Source: Pseudomonas chlororaphis
GTDB taxonomy: Bacteria; Pseudomonadota; Gammaproteobacteria; Pseudomonadales; Pseudomonadaceae
DNA: 64,000 nucleotides
NCBI GenBank assembly: GCA_001023535.1
Contig: CP011020.1
Location: 558,001 to 622,000, forward strand
Direction: 5' to 3'
Program-made: the position numbers and the translations under genes
Notes under the pieces: model-generated
The model's input: only the letters and a program-made list of their open reading frames with translations
What the model was told of the DNA's origin: nothing
Databases searched by the model: none
Part shown: one piece after another, positions 9,737-18,489 of the stretch
Layout of the letters: every line of letters starts with the position of its first letter
How positions within the stretch are numbered: the first letter of the stretch is position 1

Positions 9737-10087
9737 TCAGCAGCAGGATGCTTGGCGCACGGGTCTGTCTTCCATGGAAGCCAGCCGTCCTTGATGGTCG
9801 TTAACCCAGGGCTGGTGCGCCTGCGTAGTGACGTTCAGAACATCAAGCGCCCAATGTTCAAGTTCCGGATGCAGCCGGTAGTAAACCCACTGCCCCTGCC
9901 TGCGATCCGCGAGTAACCCGCAGGCACGCAGCTGGGCCAAATGCCTCGAAACCTTCGACTGGTTATCGTCCAGTGCCCAAATCAACTCGCACACGCATAG
10001 CTCGCCCTCAGCTGAAAGCATGAGCATGATCCGAGCGCGGGTTTCATCTCCGAGGCATTTAAAGAATGTGTGTGGTGCAAGGCTCAT
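9737..10087 (-). CDS. arsR: ArsR/SmtB-family arsenite-responsive repressor
   Basis: This 116-residue winged-helix repressor is first gene of the arsRBCH-arsN operon. The metalloid site is ELCVCEL (Cys31 and Cys33 when counted from ATG 10087), followed by the recognition helix [19 protein letters not shown] and wing [15 protein letters not shown] pair ends the protein. The frame is open to 10153, but that would run through the operator; ATG 10087 fits family length and follows GAGCGA. Binding of As(III) is expected to release it from the palindromic operator at 10113-10144. Confidence 0.95.
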   Translation of the reverse strand: MSLAPHTFFKCLGDETRARIMLMLSAEGELCVCELIWALDDNQSKVSRHLAQLRACGLLADRRQGQWVYYRLHPELEHWALDVLNVTTQAHQPWVNDHQGRLASMEDRPVRQASCC

Positions 10088-10112
10088 AAGCAATCGCTCT
10101 GCATATGTGGAA

Positions 10113-10144
10113 AACCGAATATACAAATGTAAGCACATTCGGTT
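10113..10144 (-). promoter_or_regulatory. Candidate ArsR operator overlapping the ars promoter
   Basis: AACCGAAT (10113-10120) and ATTCGGTT (10137-10144) are perfect 8-bp inverted arms separated by 16 bp, 26 bp upstream of the arsR start. On the minus strand a TATATT -10-like hexamer lies between the arms. An extended symmetrical site over the promoter just before arsR is what ArsR autoregulation requires. Confidence 0.6.
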
Positions 10145-11376
10145 CGCTTGCACAAATGCTAGTGACGGGAATGTACGATCCGGGGATCAACGCTCACAGG
10201 TAGGCCTAGGGACACGACACGAGGGGGTTAGCATTCACCACAGCACGAGAGCGGAGGTTGGATGCTCGAATGGTTGCTCACTGAACGCAATTTCTGGATT
10301 ACTACGGTAAGCGTAGTGGCAGGATAACTGGTCAGGTCGAATGCAATTGAGTAGTCAGCAGCTATGGATTAGGTGGTCAGATCCTAGGGGTAATTTCCAC
10401 GATACAAGGAGTGCCTCATCAGCGCCATTTCAGCACCATCACTGCCCCCTTCTATCCGGGTCATCTTTATTCCCTGGTCCCGCAGGGACGGCCTGATGGC
10501 TTTCCCCGACGATTACCGTAGTGCTGCCTCCGTAACGCAAAAATTTTGCGTAACACAACCCCTGTTACGCAAAATTTTCGCGTTACAAATAGCGTTGTGA
10601 AAGCTGTTTTACTGGTCAGAACTAATACGTAGACTCACTGACGCATAGTACTGGAGAGGGAGGAACCACCGTATCGGATTGGCAAGAAGTCGCTGAATCG
10701 CACCAGTATCGCGAGTAGATTCAGCCTCAAGACTCCCATCCATGATGTGCAAAGATTTTCGGTGCGATAAAGAGCCCAGCCTCTGGACCGGATGAAGAGC
10801 CATTCTCTCCTGCCGCATAAGGCGAATGACGGTCTCCGAATGTGAACAGGAACGGCATGGCACTAACGGGAATAGCCTCACAATCGTTCTTAAAGGCGAA
10901 AGCTGCATTGTCTCCATTCCTACCCAATGTCACGTATATCGGGTGCTTTAAATTCCCGTGCCTGAACGCGTTTGTGGGCCCGAGCACCTAGGCTGATGTC
11001 TAGCCATCGACAGTTACAAAAGTAACGGATGCCTAAGGTGTCATCCACGAATTTCTACCGAGTGAATTCAGGTCAGCGAGAGGAATGCAGGGTGAGCGTG
11101 ATACCTAGGAGCTATCCTGCGTCGTATCAGGACAGCGGAGAACCTCTGGACGTGGTGCTCCTCAGCGGAGCTAGCCAGTGGAGTTAGGGGCTGAATTACA
11201 CGCAATCCCGCCTAGTGGTTAAGCGACGTAAAAACACACCGCAGCGCCCATTCCAGAATGTGCATGGCTTGGCTCTCCTGCTCCGGGAATGGATTCTTCG
11301 ACTATAAGGGTATGGACATCATTGTACCGCGAAGGTAGAAGTGATGGCACAATGCCAATAATAGGGATGTCGTCGT
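10145..11376. other. 1.2 kb stretch without a confident gene; short relics and palindromes
   Basis: Three things can be seen. A 21-codon reading frame at 10262-10327 has a good GGAGG and begins MLEWLLTERNFW; it may be a truncated membrane-protein start. Paired palindromes lie at 10532-10586. A GTG-started minus-strand frame at 10727-10987 (86 residues) contains KNDCEAIPVSAMPFLFTFGDR; its composition is protein-like, but it has no clear ribosome-binding site and no recognised family, so it may be a fragment. The rest looks like decayed junction DNA between the ars and defence modules. Confidence 0.4.
10532..10586. repeat. Two 23-bp near-identical palindromes in tandem
   Basis: The segments 10532-10554 and 10564-10586 each read GTWACGCAAAA-TTTT-GCGTWAC with slight differences, and each is almost perfectly self-complementary. 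They are spaced 32 bp start to start, about three helical turns, placing both on one face of the DNA. This suggests a cooperative dimer-binding operator or a recombinase/replication site. Nothing adjacent identifies the binding protein. Confidence 0.7.
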
Positions 11377-14028
11377 ATGAATTCTGTCAAGGAAATCGTT
11401 GAGTGGGCCGTTACAGACCTTTCTGACTGGGAAGCAGACTTAGTTCGGCGTCTTTTGGAAAATGGAACATTAGCAGAGGACTCCATTAAGCAAGTTATTG
11501 GCAACGTCATCGCAAGTTTCGGAATTAATGAAGATGGAGAGCTTAAAAACTGTAAAGCCCCATTTGTTAAGAACGAGATCATAGACGATCGGCCATCATC
11601 TGAACCAATCAAACTATGCAGCGTGTATGCTGTAGAAAACATAAACGCCATCTATAATGGATCGACGCTTCCGTTCAGTCATAGTGGGATCACTCTTATC
11701 TATGGTGAAAACGGATCTGGAAAGTCCGGATATACTCGACTTTTAAAAAATGCTTGCTTCTCCAAACATGTCGAGCCAGAAATTCTCCCAAACGTATATA
11801 AAAACCAGAAAGGTCCACAGACTGCAAAAATTTCTTTTATAAAGAACGGAGAACGATTGGTTTGGGAGTGGGCACCCGGAAAAACATTGACAGAGCTTTC
11901 AGTTATAAATGTATACGACTCTGATTCTGGAAAGATACTTTTAGAAAAGAACAATCAGGTCACGTACAAGCCAAAAGGGGTAGAGATATTTGATGAAGTA
12001 GCCGCCATAACCGAGGAGATTAAAAGAGTAGTTTCTGGAAAACTCAAAATAGCGAAACTTCCCGAGATATCCGATGTTGAGAAATTTCCTGCCCTTCATG
12101 CATGGCTGAAGGGAATCTCTGACGAAACAACTCCTCATAGTATAAAAGCAAAGCTTTCTTGGAACGATGAAAATCAGATTGAACTAGACAGGTTGGGGGT
12201 TGCCATACAAGAAAATGAAAACGGTACTAGCACAAAGAAACTTGAGAAAATTACTGCCTTGACCGAAACACGTATCCCTAGGGCAATTTCGAAACTTAAG
12301 AGCTGTTTAGGTATACTTAGCAGTCAAAAGGCAAGGGAAATATCTGAATTAGAGAACGCCGTAACTGTTACGAAGCAGGCCTATGATATTGCTGTCGCGA
12401 AGTTAGAAATGACGGAGCCGCTAGAAGGCGTTCATACCACAGCATGGAAACTACTCTTTAACGCTGCAAAAGAGTTTTCAGAAAGCCATGCCTATGTAGG
12501 CAAGGATTTCCCCAACGTTGATGATGGTTCCCTGTGCGTGTTGTGTATGCAGCCCCTAGAACATGAGGCCAGAGACAGGTTGTCGCGATTTGAATCGTAT
12601 ATAATCGACAAAAGCAAAACGGTATACGAAACAACGCTTGCAAATCTTGAAGCAACAAAAAAGGCAATTAAAGATATTGTTGTGCCAGATCAAGAATCTT
12701 ATGAGCCACTTTGTAACGATCTCGCAGAGATTCTTGATAGTGATCACAAAGTTAGCACTATATTTAAAATCATAAAATTAAGAAAAGACTACTTTGAAAA
12801 GCCCAGCGATCAAAGTCCCGCATACCCTTCCGAGGAAGTAAACGCTGATCTACTGTCGCAGACTTTGATAGAGTTGCTGAGCCAGAAAAGACAAGAACTA
12901 TTGCAAACGATTTCCCCTGAAAAACATAAAGAGAATGTCGGTAGACGTACTGAGCTACAGCTAAACCGTAACTTGCATATATCTAAAGATTTGATCATCG
13001 AATATCAGCAATCGCTTGTGTTCAATAAAAAAATAGCCGACGCATTAAATGCAATAAAAAGTACGAAACAGAAATTCTCCACCAAAGCTAAAGCTATAAT
13101 TTCACAGCTAGTCACGCCAGATTTCATAGAAAATTTCAAGGCTGAATTGAAGTTTATGGGGGTTTCTCTTGATGTAAAAATCTCCCCAGTCGTGCGTGAC
13201 TCTGATACTTCCCACAGTTTTTCTATAGCAACTAAACGGCCTGGAAAAATTCTGAGCGAGGGGGAACAAAAAGTAATTTCCCTATCAGCGTTCTTGGCGG
13301 AAATAAAAACTTTCAGAAACAACGCTCCAATAATATTGGATGATCCGGTCAGCTCGCTTGATCATATTTACCGAGAGAAAATCGCCGAGAGGCTATCGAA
13401 AGAAGCGCTAACTCGACAGATTATTATATTTACACACGATCTTTCGCTTATTATGGAAGTCGAGGGGAAGTGCGATGATATCGCTCTTAGCCTCGGAAAA
13501 GGACCTGCTCGCTCGACCTTTACTATACGCAGAAATGGTACAGATTCAGGGTTTTGCTACAGCAAAGCACCGTGGCGCGGTATGAGTACCGCTCAACGTG
13601 CACAACAACTAGATGAAGATACTCATGCCATCAAGGGTTTTTACGAAAGCGATATTGATAATTATAACCAGCGTGCAGCGCTGATCTACTGTTTACTGCG
13701 GGAAGCGTGGGAAGCGCTAATAGAACAAGATCTATTTTGCCAGATCGTAACGCGAGGCAGAAATAGCGTTCAAACCCTTAGACTGGATCAGCTTAGTATT
13801 GAACCTACAGATGCGAATATCATCACCCAACAAATGACTAAAACTAGCAATTGGATGTTTGGCCATGACAAATCTCGAGCATTAACAGAAAATCGGCCTG
13901 CTCCTCCGGAGATACTTGAAGATATTGCCAAGCTTAGGGCATTTTCGAAAGAAGTTATTGCAAGAAGGAAAGCCGCAGAGAAAGAGTTCGGCGATCAATT
14001 TAAACCACCCGTGTGCGAGGTCGGCTGA
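11377..14028 (+). CDS. RloC/PrrC-like ABC-type ATPase with zinc hook and putative anticodon-nuclease-like C-terminus
   Basis: This 883-residue cytosolic protein has Walker A GENGSGKS at 110-117 and long coiled-coil arms around a CVLC hook (387-390). The ABC signature LSEGEQ is at 626-631, Walker B ILDDPVSSLDH is at ~653-663, and the H-loop His is at 687. That is the AAA_13 architecture shared by RloC and PrrC, phage-activated tRNA anticodon nucleases. The C-terminal domain has Arg775-x3-Glu779 (REAWE) and a downstream His830 in FGHD, reminiscent of the PrrC Arg-Glu-His triad, though the Glu-His spacing is longer. AT-rich codon use differs from the backbone. The HEPN gene follows 195 bp later. 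The ATPase assignment is firm; the nuclease role is inferred. Confidence 0.8.
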   Translation: MNSVKEIVEWAVTDLSDWEADLVRRLLENGTLAEDSIKQVIGNVIASFGINEDGELKNCKAPFVKNEIIDDRPSSEPIKLCSVYAVENINAIYNGSTLPFSHSGITLIYGENGSGKSGYTRLLKNACFSKHVEPEILPNVYKNQKGPQTAKISFIKNGERLVWEWAPGKTLTELSVINVYDSDSGKILLEKNNQVTYKPKGVEIFDEVAAITEEIKRVVSGKLKIAKLPEISDVEKFPALHAWLKGISDETTPHSIKAKLSWNDENQIELDRLGVAIQENENGTSTKKLEKITALTETRIPRAISKLKSCLGILSSQKAREISELENAVTVTKQAYDIAVAKLEMTEPLEGVHTTAWKLLFNAAKEFSESHAYVGKDFPNVDDGSLCVLCMQPLEHEARDRLSRFESYIIDKSKTVYETTLANLEATKKAIKDIVVPDQESYEPLCNDLAEILDSDHKVSTIFKIIKLRKDYFEKPSDQSPAYPSEEVNADLLSQTLIELLSQKRQELLQTISPEKHKENVGRRTELQLNRNLHISKDLIIEYQQSLVFNKKIADALNAIKSTKQKFSTKAKAIISQLVTPDFIENFKAELKFMGVSLDVKISPVVRDSDTSHSFSIATKRPGKILSEGEQKVISLSAFLAEIKTFRNNAPIILDDPVSSLDHIYREKIAERLSKEALTRQIIIFTHDLSLIMEVEGKCDDIALSLGKGPARSTFTIRRNGTDSGFCYSKAPWRGMSTAQRAQQLDEDTHAIKGFYESDIDNYNQRAALIYCLLREAWEALIEQDLFCQIVTRGRNSVQTLRLDQLSIEPTDANIITQQMTKTSNWMFGHDKSRALTENRPAPPEILEDIAKLRAFSKEVIARRKAAEKEFGDQFKPPVCEVG

Positions 14029-14223
14029 AAAAGGTTAATAGCGGTGAATCCCATCCCGAATTGAATATGGTGCCGCATTTTGGCTGCACCAGTTGCGTGC
14101 CTGCTAGCCTTTTCGCTCTGCTGCTTCCACCAACGCCACTGCGGCCTTGGGCCGAGGGTGTGTAAAAACGTTTTAGCGCAGAGCTGAGTTACAGAATCAA
14201 ATTGCATAGAGCGAGGTATTGAT

Positions 14224-15522
14224 ATGAATGAAGGCCTTTACGACATTGAGGTTTTGGCAAATCGGTGTAGATCTGATCAATCCCGTGAGCACGTAACGGA
14301 AGCTATTCGTTGTTATAAAGCAGGTGCATACAGGGCAACAATTGTAACTGCGTGGATCGCTATAGTATTTGACCTGCTTGACAAAATCAGGGAGTTGTCA
14401 CTTTCTGGGGACGGCGCGGCAAAATTACTAGAGCTTAAGTATGCGGGGTATATTGCTCAAATCAATAATCAAAGCCAGGACGGCATTAAAGGGGCGCTTG
14501 AGTTTGAGCGGAAAATTTTGGAAACCTGTAGAGACACCTTGCAATTCTTTGACTCTCAACAATTTGTCGACCTTGAGCGCTTGCGCGAGGACCGACATCG
14601 TTGTGCGCACCCTTCTTTTCAGGATCTTGGTGTTCCTTATTATCCTTCAGCAGAGCAAGCGCGTTTGCATATTAGAAATGCGGTCATTCATGTGCTTGCT
14701 ATGCCGCCGGTTCAAGGAAAGGCGGCTCTCGCAAAGCTTAAAATTCTGATAGCATCAGATTATTTCCCGCTGGATGTTAAGAGTGCAGAAGTACATTTGC
14801 GAGGATCTAGCTTGGAAAATGGAACCGACGCATTATTTAAAGGTATTGTCGACTCTTTAATTTTCGGCTTCGTCACCCTCAATGATCCTTTGCATCATAA
14901 AACACAAGTATATGTAGCGCTCAATGCATTAATCGAAATGAGACCGGCTGTAGTTGCGGAACGACTGAAAAAGAACCTCAACAGTGTCTTAGTTAGCGCT
15001 CCTGATAAAGACTTTGCCAGCGCAGCTGCATTGATCGCATGGGTCAAAGGCGCATTGGAGGTTTTGGATGCGCCTGCTAAGGACAAAATTAAGAGATATG
15101 TTATGGTTGGCCCAACCATTGCGTTGTTAAGTCAACTTGAAGCTTTCTATTTTATGCCATCGCTAACCAGCGTGGTTGTTGAGCGCATAAATAGCTTGTC
15201 TATTGATGAGTTGGCCGTCGGGGTCACAACTAATCTCAGGTATGCGGCAAAGTCGCGCGCCATAAGTTTGCTCGGGCTTGCCCGCAGCTGGAGTGCTGTT
15301 AACGATATTTTTGATAAATTGATACTGCCATTATTCGGTTATTTGACAGTTGAAGATATTAAACAAATTATCAGAATGCCAAGCGAGACGGGTGCCGATC
15401 TCATAAGCGCGCACTCATACGCACTGTTTATCGAAAACGTTAGGAAGCATTCAATACTGAAAAAAGAAGAATTAAACGAAATGCTTACGAAGCATCATGC
15501 AAGTTATCTAGTTGTGGTCTGA
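14224..15522 (+). CDS. HEPN-domain protein, putative RNase partner of the upstream ATPase
   Basis: This 432-residue protein's first ~160 residues look like a HEPN four-helix bundle. A helix reads AIRCYKAGAYRATIVTAWIA, followed by FDLLDKIREL. The catalytic-type motif is Arg124-x4-His129 (R-HRCA-H) inside LREDRHRCAHPSF. The remaining ~270 residues are helical with no motif I recognise. HEPN proteins with R-x4-6-H are usually metal-independent RNases in toxin-antitoxin and phage-defence systems. It shares strand and AT-rich composition with the zinc-hook ATPase, and the pair could form one abortive-infection system. An independent role is possible because the 195-bp gap leaves room for a promoter. 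Confidence 0.65.
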   Translation: MNEGLYDIEVLANRCRSDQSREHVTEAIRCYKAGAYRATIVTAWIAIVFDLLDKIRELSLSGDGAAKLLELKYAGYIAQINNQSQDGIKGALEFERKILETCRDTLQFFDSQQFVDLERLREDRHRCAHPSFQDLGVPYYPSAEQARLHIRNAVIHVLAMPPVQGKAALAKLKILIASDYFPLDVKSAEVHLRGSSLENGTDALFKGIVDSLIFGFVTLNDPLHHKTQVYVALNALIEMRPAVVAERLKKNLNSVLVSAPDKDFASAAALIAWVKGALEVLDAPAKDKIKRYVMVGPTIALLSQLEAFYFMPSLTSVVVERINSLSIDELAVGVTTNLRYAAKSRAISLLGLARSWSAVNDIFDKLILPLFGYLTVEDIKQIIRMPSETGADLISAHSYALFIENVRKHSILKKEELNEMLTKHHASYLVVV

Positions 15523-15798
15523 TGCTTAATTGCATCGGACAGTTTAATTTCACCTTGCCAGTCGTCGCCCAATTAGGTCGTCCATAGCTGCTGGAGGGAT
15601 GGGCTCTCTTCAGTACGATCAGCGTCTGATTTTGGCCGATGGCTGCCTGCTATAAAGGGCGGCAACGGAGCAAGTGCAGCAAGCGTTGAAGAATGTCGGT
15701 GCTGCTTCGATCCTCAGCTGGAAGCTTTCAACGACCCTAAATTGGCATCTAAATGCCATTACTGATATCGTCCGACGCTGATCAAGGAGGATTTCGAA

Positions 15799-17442
15799 GT
15801 GGCCACAACTTACCTCAAGTATTTCCCCAAGCCGGTCCTAGACGATCTGGTGAACGGCAGATGGCTGCCAATTATCGGCGCCGGAATGTCCCTCAATGCA
15901 CATGTGACGTCGGGTCAAAGACCGCCGCTTTGGGGTGAGCTAGGCAAGCTTCTGGAGGATGACTTGATTGATTTCAGCTCCAATGGAGCCCTGGACGCAA
16001 TCTCAGCTTACGAGCATGAACTCGGCCGTGCGAGGTTGATGGACAAGCTCACACAAGTGCTGCTAATCCATGAGGCGCAACCAGGGAAAGCACACAAGAG
16101 CTTTTGCTCCATTCCATTCGATATCGTTTGCACAACGAACTTCGATTTTCTGCTGGAGCAGGAATACCGCCTAGGGCCCAATACCGTCTACCCCATCCTT
16201 GAGGAGGAACAGCTGTCGCTGAATTCCTCTAAGGCGGGGGTGAACTTGCTGAAACTGCATGGCGATCTTCACCACCCCAGAAGGATGGTGGTTACAGAGG
16301 CCGATTACGACGGTTTCCTAGCGAACTACCCACTCTTTGCAACTTATCTTGCGAACCTTTTGATCACCAAGACAGCGGTACTGGTTGGATATAGCCTTGA
16401 CGATCCAGATTTTCGACAAATCTGGCACGTGGTAACACAGCGTTTAGGGCGTACTAGGCGATTTGCCTACACCATCGTTGTTGGCGCGAATCAATCCGAT
16501 GTCTCCCGATTCGAGCGTCGTGGGGTGAAGGTGATAAACCTGCCAGGTACCCGAGACAAATACGGGGAGATCCTTGCCGCCGCATTCGATGAGCTTCGGG
16601 AGCTTTTGAGAGACAAAGCCTTTACGGTTATGAAAGCGACCGAGGAGAGGGCAATGCAGGAGCTGTCGCTGCCGAGGTCAGCGTCCTCACGGCTTTGCTT
16701 CTTTTCGTTACCGTTAGATGTTTTACCGTTCTATAAAGATCAAGTCTTCCCTGCTCTTGAGGATATTAACCTCGTCCCGATAACGGCGGATGGCGTGATT
16801 TCGCCTGGTGATATGATCATCGCCAAGCTTGATGCGCTGATTGATAGATCAATTGCCATGGTCATTGATCTATCGTCTAACTGGACAATAGTTGAGCTAA
16901 AAATGGCGCTTAACCGTGCTGCGTCTAGGAGGCGTGAGGGAAGGCCGCTCACGCTGATAGTGGTCATGAGAGAAGGGCAGCAATTACCCACCGCATTAGA
17001 AGGGGTGATAGCGATCTACCGCCCCGATCTTTTAACCTCTCAATCAGAGGATTTTGCTCGCAACCTAGTCATCGCTCTCGAACGGGCGCTTCCCTCCGAC
17101 GGTGATTCCCAGTTAGACGAGGCGCGTCGGCTTTTTAGAGTTAAGGCATACCGCGCAGCTATAGTTTCCGCCATCACGTACCTTGAAGGCGAGCTGCGAA
17201 AAGTTATGCGGATCGGAGATGAGGAAACTGCTTTGAAGCCCCACCTGTCTCTGATTGGGATGATAAAAATTGCGGTTAATCGCGGGCTGATCAGTGGACA
17301 AGCGCTACCAAACCTTCAAGACTGGATTCAGCTTAGGAATGGCATTGTCCATTCGAAGGAGGAGCTAGAAGTTTCCAGAGGAATGGCGAAAACGATCGTT
17401 GAGGGCGTAATTAGAATCGTAAGCGAGTTTCATAGGTCATAG
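15799..17442 (+). CDS. SIR2 / TIR-like / HEPN three-domain fusion, putative NAD-depleting defence effector
   Basis: The start is GTG, fixed by AAGGAGG ending 8 bases upstream. Residues 1-~270 form a SIR2 domain: GAGMS (27-31), TTNFD (112-116), LHGD (153-156) and GYSLDDPDF (197-205). Residues ~290-400 (from SRLCFFSLPLDVLPFY to IDLSSNWTIVELKMAL) follow the pattern of TIR-like / deoxyribosyltransferase-like nucleotide-binding domains, including a conserved Glu in IVELKMAL. Residues ~435-547 form a HEPN-type helical domain (RRLFRVKAYRAAIVSAI) with Arg513-x4-His518 (RNGIVH). SIR2 and TIR domains deplete NAD+ in anti-phage systems. Having both plus HEPN in one 547-residue chain is unusual. Confidence 0.8.
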   Translation: MATTYLKYFPKPVLDDLVNGRWLPIIGAGMSLNAHVTSGQRPPLWGELGKLLEDDLIDFSSNGALDAISAYEHELGRARLMDKLTQVLLIHEAQPGKAHKSFCSIPFDIVCTTNFDFLLEQEYRLGPNTVYPILEEEQLSLNSSKAGVNLLKLHGDLHHPRRMVVTEADYDGFLANYPLFATYLANLLITKTAVLVGYSLDDPDFRQIWHVVTQRLGRTRRFAYTIVVGANQSDVSRFERRGVKVINLPGTRDKYGEILAAAFDELRELLRDKAFTVMKATEERAMQELSLPRSASSRLCFFSLPLDVLPFYKDQVFPALEDINLVPITADGVISPGDMIIAKLDALIDRSIAMVIDLSSNWTIVELKMALNRAASRRREGRPLTLIVVMREGQQLPTALEGVIAIYRPDLLTSQSEDFARNLVIALERALPSDGDSQLDEARRLFRVKAYRAAIVSAITYLEGELRKVMRIGDEETALKPHLSLIGMIKIAVNRGLISGQALPNLQDWIQLRNGIVHSKEELEVSRGMAKTIVEGVIRIVSEFHRS

Positions 17443-17644
17443 AGTAGGTCAGATTCAGGCGAGAAAAGCGCATGTTTAGGCCCCTAGGTATTGGCTTCGG
17501 TGGGCACAGTAATCGGAACGCTGAAAGCTCTCGTCTGGACAAGAGTAGCCAGTATAATAAAAAATATAACACGTAACAACCGCTTGGATGATTATGCAAC
17601 ATTTTATCTACCTACATTAAGACTCAATAACAAATCGAGTTTAT

Positions 17645-18403
17645 ATGCAAAAAATCTATCATTATACAAGCTTTGAAACCTTTAAAAAAATAATTGAATT
17701 CGGGACGATCAGATTAAATTCGCTAGCTAATGTTGACGATGCGGAAGAGGGCTTTTTGCTTGATACCACCTCGCAGGCACCGTATACATTTGCGAGCTGT
17801 TGGACCAGAGACGCTATAGAGAGCGTACCGTTATGGACAATGTATGTTGACTCCCCTTTCGCCGTAAGAATAGGAGTTTCTACAGATATTTTAACTCCAA
17901 AGCTTTCCAATAAGTACTTTATATCCAACCAAAAAAATCAAGATGCTTATGTTTTTTTGATGCATCGTGGCGGCTCAAGAGGTATGGAATTTCTGTCAGA
18001 CATCATCTACAAAGATGAGCCTAGGCTTCGAATGCTTAAAAATCTCCGCGGAATATTTGATGCAGACTACATATCTAGTTACGGCTTAACTAAAAGCCTG
18101 CACTGGGCGTTCCAGCAAGAAATAAGATTTATCGTTCAAGCTGTACCTAAATCACAAGTCATAAAGCGACGTGATGCATTGCTCTATACTTGTTGTCAAG
18201 AAGTTATGGATAATGATCGCCCTACAGATATACAGTTTATCGATATGGAATATGATTTTGCCAAAATGCTAACTGCCGAAATAATGCTGGGCCCATCTAC
18301 ACTTGAAAAAGACGCACAAGAGCTTAAAAGATTTCTAGACGAAAAAATACCAAATTTCACCGGAAAAATCTCAAGAAGCAAAGTTTTTATCAGGCGTAAG
18401 TAG
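17645..18403 (+). CDS. DUF2971 domain protein
   Basis: These 252 residues start with IYHYTSFETFKKIIEFGTIR and LNSLANVDDAEEGF, the diagnostic N-terminus of DUF2971. That family is common on genomic islands and beside phage-defence genes; its biochemical activity is not established to my knowledge. A central SLHWAFQQEIRFIVQ and a C-terminal block IMLGPSTLEKDAQELKRFL complete the domain, so the protein seems full length. No strong ribosome-binding site precedes the ATG. Codon use is very AT-rich, like the neighbouring cargo. Confidence 0.8.
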   Translation: MQKIYHYTSFETFKKIIEFGTIRLNSLANVDDAEEGFLLDTTSQAPYTFASCWTRDAIESVPLWTMYVDSPFAVRIGVSTDILTPKLSNKYFISNQKNQDAYVFLMHRGGSRGMEFLSDIIYKDEPRLRMLKNLRGIFDADYISSYGLTKSLHWAFQQEIRFIVQAVPKSQVIKRRDALLYTCCQEVMDNDRPTDIQFIDMEYDFAKMLTAEIMLGPSTLEKDAQELKRFLDEKIPNFTGKISRSKVFIRRK

Positions 18404-18489
18404 TGAGCGAAAGCATGATAATGCTCACTACACCGAGCGAATAAATCAAAAAACCTTGTAAATCAATCGAACTTCAGGCGAATATGTGA

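Noticed and set aside
10532..10586. Possible CRISPR repeats
   Set aside because: Only two copies, with a 9-bp gap instead of spacers of 25-40 bp, and no cas genes in the window.
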